Part shown: one piece after another, positions 1 to 8,002 of the stretch
How positions within the stretch are numbered: position 1 is the first letter of the stretch
Layout of the letters: each line of letters begins with the position of its first letter
Assembly (NCBI RefSeq): GCF_000719555.1
Contig: NZ_JOGX01000008.1
Location: 124,001 to 188,000 of the forward strand
DNA: 64,000 nucleotides
Direction: 5' to 3'
DNA from: Streptomyces sp. NRRL F-5727
GTDB taxonomy: Bacteria > Actinomycetota > Actinomycetes > Streptomycetales > Streptomycetaceae
Notes under the pieces: model-generated
What the model was told of the DNA's origin: nothing
Seen by the model: the letters and a program-made list of their open reading frames with translations, nothing else
Database searches by the model: none
Translations under genes and position numbers: made by a program

Positions 1-1
1 C

Positions 2-544
2 GGCGTACGCGACGTGATCGAGGCGTCGTCCATCGCGGAGGCCCGTCCCCGCGTCGGCAACCCGCGCGACATCTGCGTGGCCGACGTCCACCTTCCCGAC
101 GGCAGCGGCCTCACCCTGCTGTCCGAGACCCGCGCCGCCGGCTGGCCCAACGGCCTCGCCCTCTCGGCCGCCGACGACATCGGCGCGGTGCGCAACGCCC
201 TCGCCGGCGGCGTGAAGGGTTACGTCGTCACCGGCACGCGGACCAATATCGGCCACCCGACGCGCCCCGGCGCCGCGCCCATCGGCGCCGCGGCCGCCCG
301 GCTCGGCCACCGCCGCCCCCCGGGTGCCCCGAGCCACCCGGGCGGCTACCGCGAGCTCTCCGGCCGCGAGGTGGAGGTCCTCCGCCTGGTCGCCGAGGGC
401 CAGTCCAACAAGGCCATCGGCGTCTCCATGGGACTCTCCGCGCTCACCGTGAAGAGCCACCTCGCCCGGATCGCCCGCAAGCTGGGCACCGGCGACCGGG
501 CCGGCATGGTCGCCGTGGCCCTGCGGACCGGGATCATCCACTGA
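2..544 (+). CDS. whiI: WhiI-type LuxR/NarL response regulator, 5' partial
   Basis: The reading frame is open to the left edge, so the N-terminus is missing. What remains is the second half of a receiver domain followed by a LuxR/NarL helix-turn-helix. Visible are the phospho-acceptor context VADVHLPDGSG, a Lys in GGVKGYV, and the C-terminal LSGREVEVLRLVAEG...VKSHLARIARKLG. The usual Thr/Ser of receiver domains is replaced by the context ALSAADD, so the phosphorylation pocket looks atypical. WhiI is an orphan, atypical response regulator needed for late sporulation in Streptomyces, and in S. coelicolor I recall it beside ribonuclease D and the fadAB pair, as here. The assignment to whiI rests on that remembered synteny plus the domain order. 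A generic NarL regulator is the alternative. Confidence 0.7.
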   Translation, partial: GVRDVIEASSIAEARPRVGNPRDICVADVHLPDGSGLTLLSETRAAGWPNGLALSAADDIGAVRNALAGGVKGYVVTGTRTNIGHPTRPGAAPIGAAAARLGHRRPPGAPSHPGGYRELSGREVEVLRLVAEGQSNKAIGVSMGLSALTVKSHLARIARKLGTGDRAGMVAVALRTGIIH

Positions 545-565
545 CACGGCGGTGACGGAAACGCG

Positions 566-599
566 GCGCCTGCCGACGGAACGTTCCGTCGGCAGGCGC
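566..599 (+). terminator. Perfect 34-base palindrome after whiI
   Basis: A perfect inverted repeat (gcgcctgccgacggaac and its complement) lies 21 bases after the whiI stop and 27 bases before the RNase D start. It has no T-run, which is normal for Streptomyces hairpin terminators. Being fully palindromic, it could also be a protein-binding site. Confidence 0.55.
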
Positions 600-625
600 T
601 TGCCGTCGGCGGATACCCTTGACAG

Positions 626-1909
626 GTGACCGACGCCCAAGAGACCGCAGCAGACACCGCACTGCGCACCACCGGGGGCGGCCCCCCGGACGAAAACGTC
701 CCTGCGAATGGGCTTCCGATCCCGTTGCTGGAGCCCCGTGAGGGCATCCCGCCGGTCGTCGCGAGCGAGCAGGCCCTCGCCGAGGTGATCGCCGCCTTCG
801 CCGCCGGGCGCGGGCCCGTCGCCGTCGACGCCGAGCGCGCCTCCGGCTACCGCTACGGCCAGCGCGCCTACCTCGTCCAGCTCCGCCGCGAGGGCGCGGG
901 CACCGCACTGATCGACCCGGTCGGCTGCCCCGACCTCTCCGGCCTCGGAGCGGCCCTCGACGGCACCGAGTGGATCCTGCACGCGGCCACCCAGGACCTG
1001 CCCTGCCTCCGCGACATAGGCATGCGCCCCTCCTCGCTCTTCGACACCGAGCTGGCCGGCCGGCTCGCCGGCTTCCCCCGGGTCGGCCTCGGCGCGATGG
1101 TCGAGTCCGTCCTCGGCTACGCCCTGGAGAAGGGCCACTCGGCGGTCGACTGGTCCACCCGCCCCCTCCCCGAGCCCTGGCTGCGCTATGCGGCCCTGGA
1201 CGTCGAGCTCCTGGTCGACCTGCGCGACGCGCTGGAGAAGGAGCTGGACCGGCAGGGGAAGCTGGAGTGGGCCCGCGAGGAGTTCGACGCCATCGCCGCC
1301 GCCCCGCCCGCCCCGCCGCGCAAGGACCCCTGGCGCCGTACCTCCGGCATGCACAAGGTGCGCCGCCGCCGCCAGATGGCGGTGGTCCGCGAACTGTGGA
1401 CGGCCCGCGACCGGGTCGCCCAGCGGCGTGACGTCTCCCCCGGCAAGGTGCTCAGCGACGCGGCGATCGTCGAGGCGGCGCTCGCCGTCCCGGTGAACGT
1501 CGCCGCGCTCACCGCCCTGCCCGGTTTCGGCCACCGGATGGGCCGGCGCCAGCTGGAGCAGTGGCAGGCCGCCGTGGACCGCGCCCGCGCCCTCCCCGAG
1601 AACGAGCTGCCGCAGCCCGGCGCCCAGGTGGCCGGGCCGCCCCCGCCGCGCGCGTGGGCCGACAAGGACCCGGCGGCCGCCGCCCGCCTCTCGGCCGCCC
1701 GGGCCGGCGTCACGGCCCTCGCCGAGGAGCTGAACCTCCCGCAGGAGAACCTGATCACCCCGGACACCGTCCGCCGCATCTGCTGGGAGCCTCCGGCCCC
1801 GCCCACCCCGGACACGGTCGCCGCCGCCCTCACCACCCACGGCGCCCGGCCCTGGCAGGTCGAACTGGTGACGCCGCTCCTGGTGACGGCGCTGTCGGCG
1901 GGCGCGTAG
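626..1909 (+). CDS. rnd: Ribonuclease D-like 3'-5' exonuclease with HRDC domain
   Basis: A 427-aa DEDD-family exoribonuclease that trims RNA 3' ends in the cytoplasm. All three exonuclease motifs are recognisable: Exo I VDAERASG (D-x-E) near residue 70, Exo II in ILHAATQDLPCLRDIG near 120, and Exo III YAALDVELLVDL near 195. An HRDC-type helical nucleic-acid-binding region follows at about 240-310 (RELWTARDRVAQRRDVSPGKVL). The length and Ala/Pro-rich extension fit actinobacterial RNase D proteins. The GTG start at 626 is chosen because it begins the conserved acidic N-terminus. A strong hairpin follows the stop codon. The protein family is secure, but the in vivo RNA targets are unknown. Confidence 0.9.
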   Translation: MTDAQETAADTALRTTGGGPPDENVPANGLPIPLLEPREGIPPVVASEQALAEVIAAFAAGRGPVAVDAERASGYRYGQRAYLVQLRREGAGTALIDPVGCPDLSGLGAALDGTEWILHAATQDLPCLRDIGMRPSSLFDTELAGRLAGFPRVGLGAMVESVLGYALEKGHSAVDWSTRPLPEPWLRYAALDVELLVDLRDALEKELDRQGKLEWAREEFDAIAAAPPAPPRKDPWRRTSGMHKVRRRRQMAVVRELWTARDRVAQRRDVSPGKVLSDAAIVEAALAVPVNVAALTALPGFGHRMGRRQLEQWQAAVDRARALPENELPQPGAQVAGPPPPRAWADKDPAAAARLSAARAGVTALAEELNLPQENLITPDTVRRICWEPPAPPTPDTVAAALTTHGARPWQVELVTPLLVTALSAGA

Positions 1910-1919
1910 CCCTGCCGGA

Positions 1920-1955
1920 AGAGCCCCCGGCGCCCGGGACGGCGCCGGGGGCTCT
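1920..1955. terminator. Bidirectional hairpin between convergent genes
   Basis: A 15-base perfect stem (agagcccccggcgcc) with a 6-base loop lies between the stops of the RNase D gene (plus strand) and the alpha/beta hydrolase gene (minus strand). It can terminate both. Confidence 0.8.
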
Positions 1956-1976
1956 CCCCTCTCCCGCGGCCGGTCC

Positions 1977-3098
1977 CTACGGGGCCGGGCTGAGGATGCC
2001 GTCGGGGTCCATGTCGAAGACGCCCTGGGTCTTGCCGTCGACCTTGAGGTGGTCGAGCCAGTGCTTCGAGAGGTTGTGCAGGTTCTTGTGCTGCATCTCC
2101 CACACCACCGAGTGGCCGGCGCAGGCCAGCTTGACCATGAGCTTGTGGGGGCCCGCGATGGCGTCGTAGAGGTCGGGCACGGAGAAGTTGAGCTCCGGGT
2201 CGGGGTTGTGCGGCGAGGTGTTCGCCTGGGTGTCGTTGTCCCCGTACACGATGAGCACCGGCACGCTGCCGCCGAGCACGCCGCCCTTCGCCGCGGTGGT
2301 CCTGTTCCAGCCCCACCTGACGAAGTTCCTGATCCGGTTGAACCCGGTGGGCGGCCCCCAGGTGCTGCCGATCGGGTCGCACTTCATGATCGCGTCCCAT
2401 GCCGCGTCGGCGACGCCGGGTTCGCGCTGGTCGACGCAGTGCACCTCGTTGTCCAGACCCCTGACGAAGCCGGTCTTCCCGCCGATGAACATCGGGAAGC
2501 CCGGCTGCGGCAGCGGGGACGGCGGGGTGGAGGAGCCGTCGGGCGGGAAGATCGGGGCCAGCAGGAACAGGCTCTCGACCTTGTCGGGGTGGGCGATCGC
2601 GTACGGCCCCATGTGGAAGGCGGCGGCCGACCAGCCGATGAAGGCGAGCTTCGAGGCCCCGCTCTCCTCCAGGACGAACTTCACGACGGTGTCCAGCTCG
2701 TGCCGGTCGCTGTCCGAGTTGGTCAGCTGGTACGGGTAGCTCGGTGGGCCGGGCGTGAATCCCGGCGGCCGCGGGGTCAGCAGCTGCTGCTGGGCCGGGT
2801 TGACGTTGTGCGGGTCGTCCATCTTCGGGCGCGGCGACAGACCGGACCCCTGGAGGTCCATCAGGAAGACGTCGTAGCCGGCCTTCGCCAGCGCCTCGGC
2901 CCAGCTGTACGTCTTGTACTGGAGGTCGCAGCCCGCGAGCACCGGGACGCTCCGGCCGTGGAGCATCAGGACCGGCTTGCGCGGCTGCCCCGGGGGCGTG
3001 CCGTTCCGCTCCCGCACGAACAGCTTGACGACCTCGTCCTTGTTCGCCGGGACGCTGGATGTGTGGGTGACCTTGTGATCGGTGGTGACGACGGGCAT
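1977..3098 (-). CDS. Alpha/beta-fold hydrolase
   Basis: A 373-aa alpha/beta hydrolase. It shows an N-terminal strand and oxyanion region (MLHGRSVPVLAG), a nucleophile elbow GWSAA around residue 170, a likely acid Asp in YGDNDTQ, and a catalytic His in CAGHSVVWE near the C-terminus. The order Ser-Asp-His is canonical. There is no signal peptide, so it is probably cytoplasmic. The substrate cannot be read from the sequence; the fold resembles PHA-synthase/lipase-like hydrolases. The ATG at 3098 is preferred over an upstream in-frame extension because it is preceded by AGAAGGGA at good spacing and begins the conserved region. It is divergent from fadA and monocistronic, with a shared terminator downstream. 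Confidence 0.75.
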   Translation of the reverse strand: MPVVTTDHKVTHTSSVPANKDEVVKLFVRERNGTPPGQPRKPVLMLHGRSVPVLAGCDLQYKTYSWAEALAKAGYDVFLMDLQGSGLSPRPKMDDPHNVNPAQQQLLTPRPPGFTPGPPSYPYQLTNSDSDRHELDTVVKFVLEESGASKLAFIGWSAAAFHMGPYAIAHPDKVESLFLLAPIFPPDGSSTPPSPLPQPGFPMFIGGKTGFVRGLDNEVHCVDQREPGVADAAWDAIMKCDPIGSTWGPPTGFNRIRNFVRWGWNRTTAAKGGVLGGSVPVLIVYGDNDTQANTSPHNPDPELNFSVPDLYDAIAGPHKLMVKLACAGHSVVWEMQHKNLHNLSKHWLDHLKVDGKTQGVFDMDPDGILSPAP

Positions 3099-3392
3099 GG
3101 GGGTCCCTTCTGTGTGGGTGGCGCCGGGGCGTTCGCGCCGCGGCCCCGGCCAGCCTCCGTTCGCCCCGGAGGCCGCGCCACGGCACGGCTTCCCGTCTGG
3201 GCCCATCGGGTTGTGGAACCCTCCGATCGGACGGGCGCGCGCAGGGGGCGCGCGCCCTGCCCGGATGTGACCTTCACCGCTTGCCCCTCAGGGGGTGGGC
3301 AGCTTGGTTACCCACAAGTAGCATGGGGGAAGCAAGCGCACGCTTAGTGGTGCGCCGCAGCAGTGCCGTCCCGCACCTGGAGGAGAGCCATC

Positions 3393-4607
3393 GTGCCTCG
3401 TACCGTCAGGGACGTCGTCTTCGTCGACGGCGTCCGCACCCCGTTCGGCAAGGCGGGCCCGAAGGGCATCTACCACGAGACCCGCGCCGACGACCTCGTC
3501 GTGAAGGCCATCCGGGAGCTGCTGCGCCGCAACCCGGCCCTCGACCCGGCGAAGATCGACGAGGTCGCGATCGCCGCGACCACCCAGATCGGCGACCAGG
3601 GCCTCACCCTCGGCCGTACCGCCGGCATCCTCGCCGGGCTGCCGCAGTCCGTGCCGGGCTACTCCATCGACCGCATGTGCGCCGGTGCGCTGACCGCCGT
3701 GACCTCGGTCGCCGGTTCGATCGCCTTCGGCGCGTACGACGCCGTCATCGCCGGTGGCGTCGAGCACATGGGCCGTCACCCCATGGGCGAGGGCGTCGAC
3801 CCGAACCCGCGGTTCGTCAGCGAGAAGCTGGTCGACGAGTCCGCCCTCTTCATGGGCATGACCGCCGAGAACCTGCACGACCGCTACCCGCACATCACCA
3901 AGCAGCGCGCCGACGAGTACGCCGTGCGCTCGCAGGAGAAGGCCGCCAAGGCGTACGCCGACGGCAAGATCCAGCAGGACCTGGTGCCGATCTCGGTGCG
4001 GCGCACCGACGCCGCCGCCGGCGAGACCGGCTGGGGCCTGGTCACCGCCGACGAGCCGATGCGCCCGGGCACCACGCTGGAGTCCCTGGCGGGCCTGAAG
4101 ACGCCGTTCCGCGTCCACGGCAACGTCACCGCGGGCAACGCGGCCGGCCTGAACGACGGCGCCACCGCCTCGATCATCGCCTCCGAGGAGTTCGCCCGCG
4201 AGAACGGCCTCCCGGTCAAGATGCGCCTGGTCTCGTACGCCTTCGCCGGCGTCGAGCCGGAGGTCATGGGCTACGGCCCGATCCCGGCCACCGAGAAGGC
4301 CCTGGCCAAGGCCGGTCTGACGATCGACGACATCAACCTGTTCGAGATCAACGAGGCGTTCGCCGTCCAGGTCCTCGCCTTCCTCGACCACTACGGCATC
4401 GCCGACGACGACGCGCGCGTCAACCAGTACGGCGGCGCCATCGCGTTCGGTCACCCGCTGGCCTCCTCCGGCGTCCGTCTGATGACGCAGCTGGCCCGCC
4501 AGTTCGAGGAGCAGCCCGAGGTCCGCTACGGCCTCACCACCATGTGCGTCGGCTTCGGCATGGGCGCGACGGTCATCTGGGAGAACCCCCACTGGGAGGG
4601 CAAGTGA
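3393..4607 (+). CDS. fadA: Acetyl-CoA acyltransferase (thiolase), beta-oxidation beta subunit
   Basis: A 404-aa thiolase that cleaves 3-ketoacyl-CoA to acetyl-CoA in the last step of fatty-acid beta-oxidation. The nucleophilic Cys is in IDRMCAGALTAV (about residue 95). The catalytic His is in AFGHPLASSG (about 353) and the second Cys in TTMCVGFGMGA (about 385). The GTG at 3393 follows CTGGAGGAGAG at ideal spacing; an upstream in-frame ATG lacks one. Its stop overlaps the start of the following fadB-type gene (GTGA), so the two are translationally coupled and probably form the alpha2beta2 trifunctional complex. The 294-base divergent region upstream presumably carries the promoter, but I could not assign a convincing -35/-10 pair. 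Confidence 0.95.
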   Translation: MPRTVRDVVFVDGVRTPFGKAGPKGIYHETRADDLVVKAIRELLRRNPALDPAKIDEVAIAATTQIGDQGLTLGRTAGILAGLPQSVPGYSIDRMCAGALTAVTSVAGSIAFGAYDAVIAGGVEHMGRHPMGEGVDPNPRFVSEKLVDESALFMGMTAENLHDRYPHITKQRADEYAVRSQEKAAKAYADGKIQQDLVPISVRRTDAAAGETGWGLVTADEPMRPGTTLESLAGLKTPFRVHGNVTAGNAAGLNDGATASIIASEEFARENGLPVKMRLVSYAFAGVEPEVMGYGPIPATEKALAKAGLTIDDINLFEINEAFAVQVLAFLDHYGIADDDARVNQYGGAIAFGHPLASSGVRLMTQLARQFEEQPEVRYGLTTMCVGFGMGATVIWENPHWEGK

Positions 4608-6742
4608 GCACCACCGCCGAGCTTCTGAAGGGCGCCGCCGAGCTCTTCCCCGACGAGGTCGTCACCCAGGCCCACGTGCGCCACTTCGAGCTGCCCTTCG
4701 GGGCCGGCCGGTTCGCGCTCATCACCCTGGACAACGGCTTCGACCACACCAAGCCGACCACCTTCGGCCCGCAGTCCCTCGCCAACCTGAACACGGCGAT
4801 CGACCAGGTCGAGGCCGAGGCCGCCAACGGCGAGATCGTCGCCGTCGGCCTCACCGGCAAGCCGTTCATCTTCGCGGTCGGCGCCGACCTCAAGGGCGTC
4901 GAGCTTCTGAAGAAGCACGACGAGGCGCTCGCCATCGGCAAGGGCGGCCACGACGTCTTCAAGCGGCTCTCCGCGCTCGCCGTGCCGACCTTCGCGTACT
5001 ACAACGGCGCGGCCATGGGCGGCGGCGTCGAGGTCGGTCTGCACTGCACCTACCGCACCGTGTCGAAGGCCCTCCCGGCCTTCTCGCTCCCCGAGGTCTT
5101 CCTCGGCCTGGTGCCCGGCTGGGGCGGCTGCGCGATCCTCCCGAACCTGATCGGCGCCGAGAAGGCCGTCCAGGTCATCATCGAGAACTCGCTCAACCAG
5201 AACCGCCAGCTCAAGGGCAAGCAGGTCTTCGAGCTCGGCATCGCCGACGCCATCTTCGAGGGCGCCGACTTCCTGGAGCAGTCGCTCGTCTGGACCGCCG
5301 GTGTCCTCAACGGCACCGTGACCGTCGAGCGCCCGGAGATCGACCGGGGCGAGGGCTGGGACGCCGCCGTCGCCAAGGGCCGCGCGATCGCCGACTCCAA
5401 GGTGCACGGCGCCGCCCCGGCCGCCTACCGCGCCCTCGCGATCATCGAGGCCGCCAAGGACGGCGACCTCCAGAAGGGCTTCGACGCCGAGGACCAGGCC
5501 CTCGCGGACCTGATCATGGGCGGCGAGCTCCGCTCCGGCATCTACGCCTTCAACCTGGTGCAGAAGCGCGGCAAGCGCCCCGCCGGCGCCCCGGACAAGT
5601 CCCTGGCCCGCCCGGTCACCAAGGTCGGCGTCGTCGGCGCCGGTCTGATGGCCTCCCAGCTGGCCCTGCTCTTCCTGCGCCGCCTGGAGGTGCCGGTCGT
5701 CCTGACCGACATCGACCAGGAGCGCGTGGACAAGGGCGTCGGCTACGTCCACGGCGAGATCGAGAAGCTGCTCGGCAAGGGCCGCATCAACCAGGACAAG
5801 GCCAACCGTCTCAAGGGCCTGGTCTCCGGTGTCCTCGACAAGGCCGAGGGCTTCGCGGACGCGGACTTCATCATCGAGGCCGTGTTCGAGGAGATGTCCG
5901 TCAAGCAGAAGGTGTTCGCGGAGGTCGAGGCGGTCGCCCCGGCGCACGCGATCCTCGCCACCAACACCTCCTCGCTGTCGGTCTCCGAGATGGCGTCCAA
6001 GCTCCAGCACCCGGAGCGCGTGGTCGGCTTCCACTTCTTCAACCCGGTCGCCGTCCTGCCGCTCCTGGAGATCGTCAAGGGCGAGCAGACCGACGACGCC
6101 TCCCTCGCCACCGCCTTCGGCGTGGCGAAGAAGCTGAAGAAGACCGCGGTCCTCACCAAGGACGCCCCGGCGTTCGTCGTGAACCGCATCCTGACCCGCT
6201 TCATGGGCGAGATCCAGAACGTCATCGACGAGGGCACCCCGGTCGAGACGGCGGAGAAGGCGGTCGAGCCGCTGGGCCTGCCGATGTCGCCGCTGGTCCT
6301 CCTGGAGCTCGTGGGTCCGGCCATCGGCCTGCACGTCTCCGAGACCCTGAACCGCGCCTTCCCGGAGCGCTTCACCGTCTCCCCCAACCTGAAGGCGGTC
6401 GTCGAGGCCGGCAAGCGCGGCTTCTACGTCTACAAGCCGGAGAACGGCTTCAAGCCGGAACTCGACCCCGAGGTCGCCGCGCTGCTCAAGCAGGGCGACA
6501 CCGTCCTCACCGAGCAGCAGGTCCGCGACCGCGTCCTCGACGCGGTGGCGCAGGAGATCGGCCTCATGCTGGAGGAGGGTGTCGTCGCCGAGGCGCAGGA
6601 CATCGACCTCTGCCTGATCACCGGTGCCGGCTGGCCCTTCCACCTGGGCGGCATCACGCCGTACCTGGACCGCGAGGGCGTCTCCGAGCGCGTCAACGGC
6701 AAGCGTTTCCTGGCGCAGGGCGTGGCGAGCGTCCCCGCGTAA
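4604..6742 (+). CDS. fadB: Fatty-acid oxidation complex alpha subunit (enoyl-CoA hydratase / 3-hydroxyacyl-CoA dehydrogenase)
   Basis: A 712-aa bifunctional enzyme. The N-terminal crotonase domain (about 20-230) has the oxyanion-hole stretch NGAAMGGGVEVG and a catalytic acid in EVFLGLVPGWGG. A 3-hydroxyacyl-CoA dehydrogenase follows, with NAD-binding VGVVGAGLMAS near 341, a catalytic His in FHFFNPV near 476, and two C-terminal dehydrogenase repeats. It hydrates enoyl-CoA and oxidises the 3-hydroxyacyl-CoA formed, and passes the product to FadA. The GTG at 4604 overlaps the fadA stop and is preceded by GGGAGGG. The length matches the FadB family. A strong hairpin ends the operon. Confidence 0.95.
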   Translation: MSTTAELLKGAAELFPDEVVTQAHVRHFELPFGAGRFALITLDNGFDHTKPTTFGPQSLANLNTAIDQVEAEAANGEIVAVGLTGKPFIFAVGADLKGVELLKKHDEALAIGKGGHDVFKRLSALAVPTFAYYNGAAMGGGVEVGLHCTYRTVSKALPAFSLPEVFLGLVPGWGGCAILPNLIGAEKAVQVIIENSLNQNRQLKGKQVFELGIADAIFEGADFLEQSLVWTAGVLNGTVTVERPEIDRGEGWDAAVAKGRAIADSKVHGAAPAAYRALAIIEAAKDGDLQKGFDAEDQALADLIMGGELRSGIYAFNLVQKRGKRPAGAPDKSLARPVTKVGVVGAGLMASQLALLFLRRLEVPVVLTDIDQERVDKGVGYVHGEIEKLLGKGRINQDKANRLKGLVSGVLDKAEGFADADFIIEAVFEEMSVKQKVFAEVEAVAPAHAILATNTSSLSVSEMASKLQHPERVVGFHFFNPVAVLPLLEIVKGEQTDDASLATAFGVAKKLKKTAVLTKDAPAFVVNRILTRFMGEIQNVIDEGTPVETAEKAVEPLGLPMSPLVLLELVGPAIGLHVSETLNRAFPERFTVSPNLKAVVEAGKRGFYVYKPENGFKPELDPEVAALLKQGDTVLTEQQVRDRVLDAVAQEIGLMLEEGVVAEAQDIDLCLITGAGWPFHLGGITPYLDREGVSERVNGKRFLAQGVASVPA

Positions 6743-6760
6743 CACCCGGGACCCCATGCG

Positions 6761-6794
6761 GAAGGGGCCGGTGGCAGTCGCCACCGGCCCCTTC
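6761..6794. terminator. Hairpin terminator after fadB
   Basis: A 15-base perfect stem (gaaggggccggtggc) with a 4-base loop lies between the convergent fadB gene and the minus-strand propeller-like gene. Confidence 0.85.
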
Positions 6795-6811
6795 CGTCGT
6801 GTCCCGCCGTC

Positions 6812-7897
6812 CTACAGCCGCGTCCAGGCGGCCAGGGCGAGGCCCGGCTCGGCCTTCTGCCGGGTGACGACCACACCGCCGTCGGCCGCCAGCGCGGCGA
6901 CCGCCGCCGAGCCCTCGGCGTCGGCCGTCAGGGTCGGCGGGCCGAGCACGGGCGGGCCGGACGGGGTCCAGTGCAGGCCGGTGTCCTCGCGCTCCGTGAG
7001 GTACGCCGCCAGGGCCGCGCCGCCCTGGTCGTCGCACTGGGCGAGCAGGGTGCAGTCGTAGCCGTCGATCATGCAGCGGCCGGCGTTCAGCGGGCCGCCG
7101 CCGACCGCGTCGGCGAAGGGGGTGGGCTCCAGGCCGCGGCCCGGGGACCAGGCGCAGATCCGGCCCTCGCCGTTCGCGTAGAAGAGCGTGACGTGCCCGG
7201 AGTCGCCGGTCACCGCGGCCAGCGTGCCCTGGACGACCGGGGTGGTCAGCAGCGGTTCCAGGACCGGGCGGGCGCCCGGCTCCTTCTGCACGTACCGGAG
7301 CAGCCCGCGGTCGGTGGCGGTGTACAGCTCGACGAGGCCGTCGCCGTTCACCGCTGCCACCGGGTTCTGGTCGGTGCGGCCGCCCTTCAGGTCCCACCAG
7401 GGGTGCCAGCCGCCGGCGTCCTTCTGGACGCGGGCGCTGACGCCGCCGCCGCGGTTGCGGACGAAGACGTGGACGCGGCCCTTGGCGTCCACGGCGACCG
7501 CCGGGTTGCCGTACCACTCGGCCTTGCCGTTGGCGTTGCCGATGGACTTCCACTCCACGTTGGGGCGGCCGGTCTGGAACTGGACGCTGTGCACCAGCTC
7601 GACGTGGTCCTCACCGGCCTCCGCGCCGGTGTCGGTGGGCCGGAGGCCGACCAGGTGCACATAGCGGTCGGGGCCCTGGGCGGCCGCCAGGAAGGGCAGC
7701 AGACCGCCGCCGCCGAGCGCCTCGGGACCGGTGAACCGGCCGCCGGCGCCCTCGGTCCAGCGGACCACCTCGCCGTCCCGGGGGACGTACACGCTGAAAC
7801 GTCCCTCGGCACCCCGGGCCAGCCAGCCGCCGTGCAGGCGGGGGGCGCGCGGGGTGCCGCGGGAGGGGTCGGCGGGGGCCTGGGGTCGGTTCACCAT
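6812..7897 (-). CDS. Predicted beta-propeller/PLL-like protein of unknown function
   Basis: A 361-aa protein made of repeating blocks of about 50 residues. Typical blocks are GNPAVAVDAKGRVHVFVRNRGGG, NPVAAVNGDGLVELYTATDRG and GTLAAVTGDSGHVTLFYANGEG. This is the pattern of PLL/tectonin-like lectin beta-propellers. No signal peptide or membrane segment is visible, which is odd for a lectin-like fold. The ATG at 7897 has only a weak ribosome site (GGATCC). A GTG at 7939 would add 14 residues and cannot be excluded. It lies alone between fadB and an amino-acid permease. The fold is an inference from the repeats, and the ligand is unknown. Confidence 0.65.
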   Translation of the reverse strand: MVNRPQAPADPSRGTPRAPRLHGGWLARGAEGRFSVYVPRDGEVVRWTEGAGGRFTGPEALGGGGLLPFLAAAQGPDRYVHLVGLRPTDTGAEAGEDHVELVHSVQFQTGRPNVEWKSIGNANGKAEWYGNPAVAVDAKGRVHVFVRNRGGGVSARVQKDAGGWHPWWDLKGGRTDQNPVAAVNGDGLVELYTATDRGLLRYVQKEPGARPVLEPLLTTPVVQGTLAAVTGDSGHVTLFYANGEGRICAWSPGRGLEPTPFADAVGGGPLNAGRCMIDGYDCTLLAQCDDQGGAALAAYLTEREDTGLHWTPSGPPVLGPPTLTADAEGSAAVAALAADGGVVVTRQKAEPGLALAAWTRL

Positions 7898-8002
7898 GGG
7901 GGGATCCAGCGCTCCGGGTCGAGTGGGGTCGGTTCCCACCGACTGTATCGGCCCGGCCCGGCCGCCTTCCCCGCGCCCGCCGCTCCGTGGCCGGTACCGG
8001 GC

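Noticed and set aside
1186..3186. A 666-codon open frame on the minus strand
   Set aside because: It is the wrong frame across RNase D and the hydrolase. It is Arg/Pro-rich low-complexity translation typical of high-GC shadow frames.
3282..3324. A -35/-10 promoter for fadA (TTGGTT and TAGCAT)
   Set aside because: The spacing between the boxes is only 9 bases. No better pair was found.
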